Shown here piece by piece: positions 1 through 9,331 of a stretch of 34,899 nucleotides of DNA. Each line of letters opens with the position of its first letter. Positions within the stretch are counted from its first letter, which is position 1. This DNA is from Polaromonas sp. (lineage in GTDB: Bacteria > Pseudomonadota > Gammaproteobacteria > Burkholderiales > Burkholderiaceae_C), in contig JAHFQQ010000003.1 of assembly GCA_023259235.1 (NCBI GenBank), forward strand, positions 1 through 34,899. The letters run 5' to 3'. Both the position numbers and the translations under genes were made by a program. The notes beneath the pieces are model-generated. The model had not been told where the DNA came from, searched no databases, and saw nothing but the letters and a program-made list of their open reading frames with translations.

Positions 1-156
1 GAGTGACACCTGGAGTAGTTTGGGCCCTGTCGGCGCGTCGGCGACGCTGGCCCTTCGTGCCAGAGCCGTCCGATCTTGCGTGGCAATGGAGAGGGCGGCT
101 CTTCAGTTTTCCCTGCCGCCAGCACAACACCCCGCTTATGCCTTTGTGAAGAATCC

Positions 157-2079
157 ATGACGCCACCTAATGACAAGCTGGCCGGGCACCTTGACGTGCG
201 CACTCTTGGCAGCACCGACGCCTTACCTGTAGCGCCGGCACTCGGCGTATCGCTGGATGCGGCGCACATGCCCCGCGAGTCAACCCTGGTAACGCACCGC
301 ATATTGCTGATCAGCGCGCTGGCCGTCATATTGGGCGCCGCTGCGGCATGGGTTGCGCAATTATTGATGCTGCTGATCAATTTGATTACCGACATCTGCT
401 TTTACGGCCGCGTGTCCGATGTGCTGGGTCCCCATGCGAGACAGGGCTCGTTTGTATTGTCCCCTGCAGACAATCATTTGGGCGCGTGGGTCATCTTGCT
501 GCCAGCGGTCGGCGGTCTGGCCGCCGGTGTCATGGCGCGTTGGGGGTCGCGCGCGATTCAGGGTCATGGCATCCCCGAGGCGATGGAGCAAATCCTCACC
601 AACGAGTCGAAAATCCCCGCGCGCATCACCTGGCTCAAGCCGCTGTCGGCAGCCTTCACGATTGGTACCGGCGGTCCGTTCGGCGCCGAGGGGCCGATCA
701 TCTCCACCGGGGGCGCGCTGGGCTCGCTCATTGGCCAGTTGCTGCGGGTGACAGCCAACGAGCGCAAGGTGCTGCTGGCCGCCGGCGCGGCCGCTGGCAT
801 GGCGGCGGTGTTCGGCGCGCCGCTCGCAGCGCTGGTTCTGGCCGTGGAGTTGCTGCTGTTCGAACTGCGCCCGAGCTCATTGATCCCGGTGGCTTTGGCG
901 ACCGTGACGGCGGTGGGCGTGCGCTATGCCACCTATGGCGCCGCCCCGGTATTTCCCATGCCCAACGTGATCGAGCCCGGGGGCTGGGCGCTGGCCACCT
1001 ATGTTGTGGTTGGCGGCGTCGTCGGCTTTGCCTCGGTATGGGTGACCAAGGCGGTGTATGGCGTCGAGGACCTGTTTGAGAAGCTGCCGATCCACTGGAT
1101 GTGGTGGCCGGCGCTGGGCGCCCTCGTCGCCGGGGTCATCGGCTGGATCGAGCCACGGACCCTGGGTGTGGGCTACGACAATATCGACGCGCTGGTGCAG
1201 GGCCGTTTTGGGGCTCTCCTGCTGTTCACCTTTGGCACGCTCAAGTTTGTGTCGTGGGTCATCTCGCTGGGCAGTGGCACTTCAGGCGGTACGCTGGCAC
1301 CGCTGTTCATGATTGGTGGCTCCCTCGGTGCGCTGCTCGGCGGTGGTGTCATTGATGTGCTGCCCTGGTTTCACGTTGACATTCGCATTGCGGCATTGGT
1401 GGGCATGGCGGCCATTTTTGCCGGCTCCTCGCGGGCATTCTTGACAGCGATCGTGTTCTCCTTCGAGACCACGCGGCAAGCCGCCTGCCTGTTGCCTCTA
1501 CTCGGCGGCTGCACCGCGGCCTATCTGATTTCCGCGCTGTTGATGCGCAACACGATCATGACGGAGAAGATTGCCCGGCGTGGTGTGCGCGTGCCGTCCG
1601 AGTATGCAGCCGACTATCTGGACCAAATCACCGTGGGGAAGGTGTGTTCGCGCGGGGTGTATTCGCTGCGTGCGGACCAGACCCTGGAGGATGTCCGGCG
1701 CTGGCTCAACGAGGGCTCATCGCAGTCCCGGCATTATGGGTTCCCGGTGGTGGACGAGGCAGGCCAGGTGAAGGGTTTGGTGACCTTGCGCGCCTTGCTG
1801 AACCCGCAGTTGCATGGCACGGCCACCGTCGGCGAGTTGGCGACTCGCGCGCCTGTCATGGTCAATGAGGACCATTCGCTGCGCGCCGCCGCCGATTTGA
1901 TGGTGGCGCAGCGGGTGGGCCGGCTGATGGTGATCACCCAGACCGCACCGCACGAGCTGGTTGGCATGCTCACGCGCGGCGACATCATTGCCGCGCATGG
2001 CAAGCGTTTGCGCGAGGGAAGCCGTAGCCGAAGGCATATCCGGTTCAGCAAGCCGCGCAAGCCGACACGGCGCGCGTAA
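157..2079 (+). CDS. ClC-family chloride channel/transporter with C-terminal CBS domain pair
   Basis: ORF 76..2079; the ATG at 157 (MTPPNDKLAGHL) is a more plausible start than the upstream TTG. Contains ClC signatures GHGIPE, GAEGPIISTGG (gating Glu) and GSGTSGGTLAPLFMIGG; C-terminal CBS-like region (GFPVVDEAGQVKGLVTLRALL ... RVGRLMVI). Confidence 0.9.
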   Translation: MTPPNDKLAGHLDVRTLGSTDALPVAPALGVSLDAAHMPRESTLVTHRILLISALAVILGAAAAWVAQLLMLLINLITDICFYGRVSDVLGPHARQGSFVLSPADNHLGAWVILLPAVGGLAAGVMARWGSRAIQGHGIPEAMEQILTNESKIPARITWLKPLSAAFTIGTGGPFGAEGPIISTGGALGSLIGQLLRVTANERKVLLAAGAAAGMAAVFGAPLAALVLAVELLLFELRPSSLIPVALATVTAVGVRYATYGAAPVFPMPNVIEPGGWALATYVVVGGVVGFASVWVTKAVYGVEDLFEKLPIHWMWWPALGALVAGVIGWIEPRTLGVGYDNIDALVQGRFGALLLFTFGTLKFVSWVISLGSGTSGGTLAPLFMIGGSLGALLGGGVIDVLPWFHVDIRIAALVGMAAIFAGSSRAFLTAIVFSFETTRQAACLLPLLGGCTAAYLISALLMRNTIMTEKIARRGVRVPSEYAADYLDQITVGKVCSRGVYSLRADQTLEDVRRWLNEGSSQSRHYGFPVVDEAGQVKGLVTLRALLNPQLHGTATVGELATRAPVMVNEDHSLRAAADLMVAQRVGRLMVITQTAPHELVGMLTRGDIIAAHGKRLREGSRSRRHIRFSKPRKPTRRA

Positions 2080-2136
2080 GCCGGCGGGCTCCGTGAGCCT
2101 TGCTTGAGCACCGGGGCGCGGGCGGCGGGCGACCTA

Positions 2137-2223
2137 CCCCACCCTACTGGATCAACATGGGAGCCGTGGTCACCTCCACGCTGGCCGGCTCGCTACTGAC
2201 CGCCAACGCACCCGGTGCGAAGG
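2137..2223 (+). pseudogene. Short fragment of a second TehA/Mae-family gene
   Basis: Translates as PTPPYWINMGAVVTSTLAGSLLTANAPGAKA, nearly matching LTPPYWINMGAMAISTLAGSLLIVNAPDAP encoded at about 2978-3062. No intact ORF surrounds it. Confidence 0.65.
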
Positions 2224-2246
2224 CCGCTACTCAGTTGTGCATTGGC

Positions 2247-2260
2247 CTGACATAGATCAA
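2247..2260. promoter_or_regulatory. Candidate FNR/ANR-type box
   Basis: CTGAC-ATAG-ATCAA, close to TTGAY-N4-ATCAA. A possible -10 (TATATT, 2303-2308) would place the box near -61.5. Confidence 0.45.
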
Positions 2261-2340
2261 CAACCCGCCACGGCCGGTGCACTCCAGGCAACCATCCTTC
2301 ACTATATTGCGAGCATGAGCTTGCATGCACGGCCGCAACC

Positions 2341-3178
2341 ATGACTGCGCCAGCACGAACCGCCCCGCAGCACAGGTGCCTGGCGAATCAACGTCTGGCA
2401 GGCCTGGCAGGTCTGTCGCCTGCCTATTTCGCCATGGTCATGGTGACCGGTGTTGTGTCACTGGCAGCGTATCAGCAGGGGCTTGAACTTGTCGCGCTGG
2501 CACTGTTTGGGCTCAATGTGGTGAGCTGGCTCCTGCTGTCGCTGCTCAATGGAATTCGCCTGATACGCTACCCGCGGGCTTTCTTCGGCGACATGGTCGA
2601 TCATCTGCGCGGGCCGGGGTTTTTCACTTCGGTGGCCGCCACTGCGTTGCTGGGCACCCAGTTCGTGATGCTGGTGGGCGGCGGCGAACGGATCGCCTTC
2701 GCCTTGTGGGTGCTGGCGCTGGTGCTATGGGGTCTGACCTACACCATCTTCACAGCCTTCACTATCAAGGAAGTCAAGCCCACGCTGGACAAGGGTATCA
2801 GTGGCGCCTGGCGGTGCTCAGCGCGCTGCTGGCAGCGTATACCCCTCAGCCGTGGCGGCTGGAGTTGAATTTTTTCGCGCTGTCAATGTGGCTGTGGGGC
2901 GGCATGCTGTACATCTGAATGATGTCGCTGATCTTCTATCACTACACGTTTTTTCATTTCTCCCCGGACCACCTGACACCGCCCTACTGGATCAACATGG
3001 GTGCGATGGCCATCTCCACGCTGGCGGGTTCGTTGCTGATCGTGAATGCACCCGATGCACCGTTTTTGCAGTCGCTGGTGCCGTTCCTCAAGGGCTTCAC
3101 GGTTTTTTACTGGACCACCGGCACCTGGTGGGTGCCGATGCTGCTGGTGCTGGGCGTCTGGCGCTATGTGTACAAGCC
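2341..3178 (+). pseudogene. TehA/Mae (SLAC1-like) family transporter, disrupted: frame change near 2810, in-frame TGA at 2916-2918, truncated at about 3178
   Basis: Three consecutive segments encode one family: 2341.. (LAGLSPAYFAMVMVTGVVSLAAYQQG...TLDKGISGAW), frame of 2706..2918 (LAVLSALLAAYTPQPWRLELNFFALSMWLWGGMLYI*), then 2919.. (MMSLIFYHYTFFHFSPDHLTPPYWINMGA...FYWTTGTWWVPMLLVLGVWRYVYK). Confidence 0.8.
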
Positions 3179-3555
3179 TCGGCGACACCATCGCGCGCCT
3201 GCAGGCTTACCAGGAGGCGGGGGCCGACGTGCTCTACGCGCCGGGCCTCAAGACCGTGGAAGACATCACGGCCGTGGTCAGCTCGGTGGATCGCCCCGTC
3301 AACGTGCTCGCGGGATTGCAGGGCATGGATCTCACGCTGGAGGCGCTTTCGAAGATCGGCGTCAAACGCGTCAGCATCGGCGGCGCCCTCGCGCGCGCAG
3401 CCCTTGGCGCCATGCTGCGCGCCGGGCGGGAGATGCACGATCACGGCTCGTTCGCCTTCACGCGTGACGCCGTGAGCCACGCCGACATCAGCGCAATGTT
3501 GCCGCCGCGAACCGTGCGCCCGCCCAAGTTGGCTCGCCCCGGCCGGTGCTGCTGA
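3176..3555 (+). pseudogene. 3' remnant of an isocitrate lyase/PEP phosphomutase-family gene
   Basis: Frame of ORF 3046..3555 from 'LGDTIARLQAYQEAGADVLYAPGLKTVEDITAVVSSVDRPVNVLAGLQGMDLTLEALSKIGVKRVSIGGALARAALGAMLRAGREM' matches the C-terminal part of this superfamily. The N-terminal part is absent and replaced by transporter sequence. Confidence 0.75.
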
Positions 3556-3718
3556 TGAAAATGGGCTCGCGGCGGTTGCCGCCGCTGATACGGCCATGAC
3601 TGTGGCCTGGAAAAATCAGACAGGAAAGGCGGACTATGGCACGCCCTACGCTTTCAGTGGCACGCCCGATCAGGCATACTGGCTGAGGCGTCACGTGGAC
3701 GCATTCCAGGAGTACTCC

Positions 3719-4090
3719 ATGAATCAAGGCACCCGATTTCACCCCCGGCTCCTTGCCGTCCTGTTGCCCGCCCTGTTGGCTGGCTGTGGCGGCGGAGCGT
3801 ACCAGCAGCCGTACTCGCGCGACGACGACGCTTACCGTCGCCAGCCGCCTTCGCAAGTTCATCGTTACACCGCCGCGGATGCGCAAGACCAGGACACCGC
3901 CGAGCGTGTGCGGCGGGTCCTGGCGTCCGATCCGCGGATTGGCGCCGAGACGCTGATCGTCAAGGTGGTCGATGGCGATGTCGAGCTCGCTGGCAACGCC
4001 AAGAGCCCGGAAGCCGCAAATCTTGCGGCTCGGATGGCGCAGCGTGTCCCCGGCGTGCGAAGCGTGATCAGCACGATGAACATTCGCTGA
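3719..4090 (+). CDS. BON-domain putative lipoprotein
   Basis: Internal ATG of ORF 3596..4090; signal peptide with lipobox (LLPALLAGC); C-terminal BON-like segment (DQDTAERVRRVLASDPRIGAETLIVKVVDGDVELAGNAKSPEAANLAARMAQRVPGVRSVISTMNI). Confidence 0.8.
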   Translation: MNQGTRFHPRLLAVLLPALLAGCGGGAYQQPYSRDDDAYRRQPPSQVHRYTAADAQDQDTAERVRRVLASDPRIGAETLIVKVVDGDVELAGNAKSPEAANLAARMAQRVPGVRSVISTMNIR

Positions 4091-4105
4091 GCTGGGACTT
4101 CCTTT

Positions 4106-5254
4106 TCAATACGTCCCTGGTAACAAAATGCTTTTGTCCACTGTATTGATATCGGTGTGGCCGCAAAACGCCATCGTCAGGTCCAATTCGTTACGGATGA
4201 TTTCCAGCGCCTTGGTAACCCCGGCCTCACCCATGGCGCCCAGACCGTACAAAAACGCACGGCCAATGTAGGTGCCTTGCGCGCCCAGGGCAACTGCCTT
4301 GAGCACGTCCTGGCCGGAGCGGATGCCGCCGTCCATGTGCACTTCAATCTGGCTGCCCACCGCATCGACGATGGCGGGCAGGGCGGTGATGGACGAGGGC
4401 GCGCCGTCAAGCTGGCGCCCGCCATGGTTGGAAACAATCAGCGCATCCGCGCCGGAGTTCACGGCGATCCGGGCGTCCTCCACATCCTGAATGCCCTTGA
4501 GGATAAGCTTGCCGCCCCAGCGCTTTTTGATCCACTCCACATCGCTCCAATTGAGCGCCGGGTCGAACTGCTTGGCCGTCCACTCGGACAGTGAGCCCAT
4601 GTTTTCCACACCCTTGACGTGGCCGACAATGTTGCCAAACCCATGCCGTTTGGTGCCCAGCATGCCCAGACCCCAGCGCACCTTGGTCATCATGTTGAGG
4701 ATATTGGCGACGGTGAGCTTGGGCGGCGCGCTCAAGCCATTTTTCAGGTCCTTGTGGCGTTGCCCGATGATTTGCAGATCCAGCGTCAGCACCAGCGCGG
4801 AACATTTTGCGGCTTTGGCGCGGTCGATCAGGCGTTCAATGTAGTCGCGGTCTTTCATCACGTAGAGCTGGAACCAGAATGGATGGCCGCCGGTGCCCTC
4901 GGCCACGTCCTCGATCGAGCAGATGCTCATGGTCGAAAGCGTGAACGGAATGCCAAATTTCTTCGCGACCCGCGCCGCAAGAATTTCGCCATCGGCATGC
5001 TGCATGCCGGTCAGGCCGGTGGGGGCAAGCGCCACCGGCATGGCTACGTTCTGGCCGATCATGGTCGTGGCGGTGCTGCGGTTTTCCATGTTCACGGCGA
5101 CGCGCTGGCGCAGCAGGATGTTCTGGAAATCAGCTTCGTTGGCACGGTAGGTGCTCTCGGTCCACGAGCCTGAATCGGCATAGTCGTAAAACATGCGCGG
5201 CACGCGTTTTTGCGCCAGCACGCGCAGGTCTTCGATGTTGGTGATGACGGTCAT
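4106..5254 (-). CDS. lldD: FMN-dependent alpha-hydroxy-acid (L-lactate) dehydrogenase
   Basis: ORF 4106..5320; start at MTVITNIEDL preceded by AGGAGAAAAATCA. FMN-dehydrogenase motifs: MFYDYADSGSWTE, ALAPTGLTGMQHADGE, SNHGGRQLDGAPSS, HMDGGIRSGQDVLKA. Confidence 0.88.
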   Translation of the reverse strand: MTVITNIEDLRVLAQKRVPRMFYDYADSGSWTESTYRANEADFQNILLRQRVAVNMENRSTATTMIGQNVAMPVALAPTGLTGMQHADGEILAARVAKKFGIPFTLSTMSICSIEDVAEGTGGHPFWFQLYVMKDRDYIERLIDRAKAAKCSALVLTLDLQIIGQRHKDLKNGLSAPPKLTVANILNMMTKVRWGLGMLGTKRHGFGNIVGHVKGVENMGSLSEWTAKQFDPALNWSDVEWIKKRWGGKLILKGIQDVEDARIAVNSGADALIVSNHGGRQLDGAPSSITALPAIVDAVGSQIEVHMDGGIRSGQDVLKAVALGAQGTYIGRAFLYGLGAMGEAGVTKALEIIRNELDLTMAFCGHTDINTVDKSILLPGTY

Positions 5255-5547
5255 TGATTTTTCTCCTGAGGTGTTCAATCCTAGCGGTTTGGGTGCCGCA
5301 GCGATTGAATAAATTTTCAATGAGTCCTGATGGAGGGTAAATTATTTCAACCGGGCAAGGTGCGCGCAAACGCTTCGCTGCTCGTCAACCATCAGATGCC
5401 TCGTCCCTGGTCGTTGAAGCACGGTTGTGGAAGCTGGGCGGGATATTCTGGTCCCGTGCAGGGGATGAGCCAGAAGCGGACGCTGTGACGCGCACTGGAT
5501 TGCCCGGGCTGGAGGCACCATTTCTTGAGCACTTTATGCTTGCAACC

Positions 5548-5563
5548 CCTGATTTACATCAGG
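5548..5563. promoter_or_regulatory. Perfect dyad resembling an FNR/ANR-like site
   Basis: CCTGAT-TTAC-ATCAGG; contains the TGAT-N4-ATCA core. Confidence 0.3.
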
Positions 5564-5568
5564 AGAAA

Positions 5569-5585
5569 GCTATTTAATGCATAGC
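5569..5585 (+). repeat. 17-nt palindrome GCTAT-N7-ATAGC, copy 1
   Basis: GCTAT TTAATGC ATAGC followed by AAAAA; same architecture as copies at 14925, 26119, 27941 and 34358. Confidence 0.6.
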
Positions 5586-5612
5586 AAAAAGCGGGCCACG
5601 GCCCGCTTTTTT
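5586..5612 (-). terminator. Rho-independent terminator for the DegP-like gene (symmetrical, could act both ways)
   Basis: AAAAAGCGGGCCACGGCCCGCTTTTTT: stem GCGGGCC/GGCCCGC with A/T tracts, 25 bp past the stop at 5637. Confidence 0.85.
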
Positions 5613-5636
5613 GAGATCGATGCCCGAAGGCTGGGC

Positions 5637-7136
5637 TTAGCCGAGATTCACCGGCACAAAGATCTTGGAATCCCCACGCTGGATCAGCAGCGCCACGGAC
5701 TTGTCCGACTTGGCCACCACCGCGCGTACCTGTTCGATATTTTTTACCGATACGCCGTTCACCGACAGCAGCACATCGCCCGACTGCACGCCGGCCATTG
5801 CCGCCGCGCCGCTGGCTTGCTGCACCAGAAGACCGTTGTCAACGCCTGCTTCCTGCTTTTCGTCGGGCTGCAGCGGCCGCAGTTCCAGGCCGAGCTTGCC
5901 ATGGCCTGATGCGCCATCCTTGCTGGCCACCTGGACCGATTTGTCATTGGCGTTGGCCAGGCGCGCCGTCAGTTCCCTGGGCGCACCCTGACGCCAGACC
6001 TCCATCTTGATGGTGTCGCCGGGAGCGGCCATGCCGATAAGGGCTGGCAGGTCGCCTGAAGACACGATGGGCTGGCCGTTGACCTTTCGGATCACGTCGC
6101 CAGACTGCAGGCCAGCCTTGTCAGCCGGGCTGCCTTTTACAACGGTGGAAACCAGCGCACCTTCTGGTTTGTCGAGCTTGAACGAGTTGGCAAAGGCCTG
6201 GTTGACTTCCTGCACGGCCACGCCCAGTCGTGCATGCTCTACCTTGCCGGTGGTCAGGATCTGGTCCTTGACTCGCACCGCCATGTCAATCGGAATGGCG
6301 AATGACACGCCCTGGTAGCCGCCACTACGGGTGTAGATCTGCGAATTGATGCCGACCACTTCGCCGCGCGTGTTAAAGAGCGGGCCGCCGGAGTTGCCGG
6401 GGTTGATGGCCACGTCGGTCTGGATGAAGGGCACCGCGCTGTCGTCGGGCAAGGAGCGGCCCTTGGCGCTGACGACGCCCGCCGTCACGGTGTTTTCAAA
6501 GCCGAAGGGCGAGCCGATGGCCAATACCCATTCGCCGACCTTGAGGTTCCCGGGTTTCCCAAGGATCACCACCGGCAGGTTTTTGGCGTCGATCTTGAGC
6601 ACCGCAATGTCGGTCTTGGGGTCCGCGCCCAGCACCTTGGCGCGGAATTCCCGCCGGTCGGTCAGTTTGACCGTGACTTCCTTGGCATCGCGCACCACAT
6701 GGGCGTTGGTCAGGATGACGCCATCGCTGCTGACGATGAAGCCCGAGCCCTCACCACGGGTCGGCATTTCCTGCTGGCCACCCGCGCCATTGCCCGGTCG
6801 CTGGCCTTGCTGGAAGCGACGGAAAAATTCAAAGATGGGATCGTTTGGGAAGGCATTGCCGCCGCCTTGCACCATCGGAGAATCATCGGACACCTTGGTG
6901 GTGCCGGTAACGCTGATATTCACCACCGCCGGTCCGTAGCGTTCAGTGATTTGCGAGAAGTCCGGCAGTGCCATCGGCGTAGCGGCAACGATTGGGGGGC
7001 TGGCCACGGCGACGGGCTGCGCGGCGACCGCCCTGGCATGCATGGCGTTGAACGCGCCGACACCAGCGCCACCGATGGCACCGGCGGTGAGCAGGGCGAC
7101 GACAAGCCGGGTACTTTTCAATGCGGGAGATTTCAT
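5637..7136 (-). CDS. Do/DegP/MucD-family periplasmic serine endoprotease with two PDZ domains
   Basis: ORF 5637..7166, likely start MKSPALKSTRLVVALL. Trypsin-like triad context TNAHVV, DIAVLKID, INPGNSGGPLFN; PDZ motifs (ADKAGLQSGDVIRKVNGQPI; AMAGVQSGDVLLSVNGVSV). Confidence 0.93.
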   Translation of the reverse strand: MKSPALKSTRLVVALLTAGAIGGAGVGAFNAMHARAVAAQPVAVASPPIVAATPMALPDFSQITERYGPAVVNISVTGTTKVSDDSPMVQGGGNAFPNDPIFEFFRRFQQGQRPGNGAGGQQEMPTRGEGSGFIVSSDGVILTNAHVVRDAKEVTVKLTDRREFRAKVLGADPKTDIAVLKIDAKNLPVVILGKPGNLKVGEWVLAIGSPFGFENTVTAGVVSAKGRSLPDDSAVPFIQTDVAINPGNSGGPLFNTRGEVVGINSQIYTRSGGYQGVSFAIPIDMAVRVKDQILTTGKVEHARLGVAVQEVNQAFANSFKLDKPEGALVSTVVKGSPADKAGLQSGDVIRKVNGQPIVSSGDLPALIGMAAPGDTIKMEVWRQGAPRELTARLANANDKSVQVASKDGASGHGKLGLELRPLQPDEKQEAGVDNGLLVQQASGAAAMAGVQSGDVLLSVNGVSVKNIEQVRAVVAKSDKSVALLIQRGDSKIFVPVNLG

Positions 7137-7210
7137 GGCTGGTTCCTTCAAAGGTTGGCACACCACGGTGCCGGTAGTTCCAACTATGAGGATGCTGGCT
7201 TAGGCGAGGC

Positions 7211-8563
7211 TTAAATTGCGGGAACCGGCTCAACCGCAAAATGCACCTCGACTTTCAGCCCGCCCAGCCGGGTTGACCGATCCAGCGCCAGCGTCGCGCC
7301 ATGCCGGTCCGCGATGACTTTGACGATGGACAGTCCCAGGCCGCTACCGGCTTCGAGCGCGACATCGCTGGCGCGAAAGAACCGGTCAAAGACGCGCTCG
7401 CGGTCTTCGGCGGCAATGCCCGGCCCGCTGTCCTCGATCGTCAATACAGGGTGCCCATGCCGTACCTCAAGGGATACATCGACCTGACCCGAGGCCGGCG
7501 TGTATTTGACGGCGTTGTCGAGCAGGTTGCGCAGCAACATGCGCAGGGCTTCGGCCTGGCCGTGGATCTGGACGGGCTCGATCGCCCGGTTCCCCGGCAG
7601 ACCCAGATCGATGTGTTTGTGGCGCGCCGCCGGCAGCACGTCGGCAATGGCCAGTTTCACCACGTCCTGCAAATCAAGCGGCAGGCTGGCCGCTTGCGCC
7701 TGGCCTCGGCCCGCCTCTTCACGCGCCAGCAACAGGAGTTGCTCGACCAGCCGGATGGCCCGGTCGATGCCCTGGTTCAGGCGGGCGATACCGGCCTCGC
7801 GCGCCACGGGGTCTGCGTCGGGGCGGCGCAGCGCTTGAGCCTGCAGCTTCAGGGCTGTGAGCGGCGAGCGCAGCTCGTGTGCTGCGTCGGCCACGAAATT
7901 CTTTTGCGCATCGAAGGCGCTGCGCACCCGGCCGAACAGCAGATTGAGCTCGTCGACCAGCGGCCGCACTTCGTCGGGCAGGCCGCGGTCGGCCAGCGGT
8001 GAAAAATCGCTGGCGGTGCGGCGCGCCACCTCGCGGCGTGTGCGTTCCAGCGGGGCCAGCGAGCGCGTGATCACCCACCAGACTGCCAGCATCAACAAGG
8101 GCGTGAGCAGCGCAAAGGGCAGCACGGCGGTGAGGGCGAGCGCCCTGGCGCGCGCCGTGCGGGCGCTCAGGTCCTGCGCGATCTGAACCGTTTGCAGGGC
8201 CGTTTGCAGCGTGTACACGCGGTAGTGGTTGCCATTGGCCTCGACATCGGAAAAGCCGAGCACCGCGCGCGGCGGCAGGGCCGAACGGGTCGAGCGGAAC
8301 AACTGCGTGCCGTCCGGACCCCATATCTGCACGAAAAGGTCAAAGCCATCCGCGGCGTCGCCGTCCACCAGAGGGGAGCCCAGGGGAACCCGGTTGCGCA
8401 TTGACTGGGCCATCTGCTGCAGATGGTCGTCGAACAGGGCGTCGGCCTGCTGTAGCGCACCGCGGTAGGCGGTTACCGCTTGCACCACTGCGGCCAGCAA
8501 AATGGCCGCCATCACAAACCAGAGCAGGCGTCTTCGCAGCGAGTAGGATGCCGGGCTGGTCAT
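7211..8563 (-). CDS. Two-component sensor histidine kinase (QseC/TctE-like)
   Basis: Start MTSPASYSLRRRLLWF at 8563 overlaps the response-regulator stop (ATGA). H-box AADAAHELRSPLTALKLQ, N-box NLLDNAVKYTP, G-box GSGLGLSIVKVI. Confidence 0.9.
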   Translation of the reverse strand: MTSPASYSLRRRLLWFVMAAILLAAVVQAVTAYRGALQQADALFDDHLQQMAQSMRNRVPLGSPLVDGDAADGFDLFVQIWGPDGTQLFRSTRSALPPRAVLGFSDVEANGNHYRVYTLQTALQTVQIAQDLSARTARARALALTAVLPFALLTPLLMLAVWWVITRSLAPLERTRREVARRTASDFSPLADRGLPDEVRPLVDELNLLFGRVRSAFDAQKNFVADAAHELRSPLTALKLQAQALRRPDADPVAREAGIARLNQGIDRAIRLVEQLLLLAREEAGRGQAQAASLPLDLQDVVKLAIADVLPAARHKHIDLGLPGNRAIEPVQIHGQAEALRMLLRNLLDNAVKYTPASGQVDVSLEVRHGHPVLTIEDSGPGIAAEDRERVFDRFFRASDVALEAGSGLGLSIVKVIADRHGATLALDRSTRLGGLKVEVHFAVEPVPAI

Positions 8564-9219
8564 TGTTTGGGAACCAGGTAACCGAGGCCGCGCACGGTCT
8601 GAATAACGTCGGGACCGAGCTTCTTGCGCACGCCGTGAATATAGACTTCCACCGCGTTGCTGCTGATGTCGTCTTTCCAGCTGAAAAGTTTTTCTTCGAG
8701 CTGGCCGCGCGAAAGCACCATGCCCGGGCGTGCCAGCAGCGGTTCGAGCACGGCCCATTCGCGTGCCGACAGTGATACCGGCGTGCCTTGCACCGTGGCT
8801 TCGCGGGTGGCCGGGTTCAGGCTCACGCCCTTGTGCTCGAATACCGGCTCGCCCCGGCCGGCGCTGCGGCGCAGCAAGGCGCGGATGCGGGCCAGCAGTT
8901 CATCGATGTCGTAGGGTTTGACGACATAGTCGTCGGCACCGGCGTCGAGTCCGACAATGCGGTCACCAATGGCGTCGCGTGCGGTGGCCACCAGCACCGG
9001 AACACTGTTGCGCCGGGCCCGCAGGGCGCGCAGCACCTCCAGTCCATCCCGTTTGGGCAGGCCCAGATCCAGCAGCACCAGGTCGTACTGCTCGGTGCGC
9101 AGGGCCTCGTCGGCCATGGTTCCGTCCCTGACCCAATCTGCGGCGTAGTGCTCGGCGCGCAGCATGTGAAGCACCGCCTCTCCGATCATGGCGTCGTCCT
9201 CAACCAGTAACAGGCGCAT
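8560..9219 (-). CDS. OmpR/PhoB-family response regulator
   Basis: Receiver MRLLLVEDDAMIGEA...LVLLDLGLPKRDGLEVL; winged-helix C-terminus SLSAREWAVLEPLLARPGMVLSRGQLEEKL...VRGLGYLV. Confidence 0.92.
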   Translation of the reverse strand: MRLLLVEDDAMIGEAVLHMLRAEHYAADWVRDGTMADEALRTEQYDLVLLDLGLPKRDGLEVLRALRARRNSVPVLVATARDAIGDRIVGLDAGADDYVVKPYDIDELLARIRALLRRSAGRGEPVFEHKGVSLNPATREATVQGTPVSLSAREWAVLEPLLARPGMVLSRGQLEEKLFSWKDDISSNAVEVYIHGVRKKLGPDVIQTVRGLGYLVPKQ

Positions 9220-9331
9220 TGGGGATTCCTTGAAGTTGCCCAGTGTGGCGTGTGCAGCTTAGACGAGGCTTAAAGTGCTCGTGGCTTGCCCTGCATGATT
9301 GATGAACGCCCGGCCGGGTTTGCAATGGAAT

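Noticed and set aside
5577-5909. 110-aa plus-strand ORF starting in the terminator
   Set aside because: Starts in the terminator hairpin and runs antisense through the protease; no family resemblance. Kept only as context for the orphan regulatory cluster.
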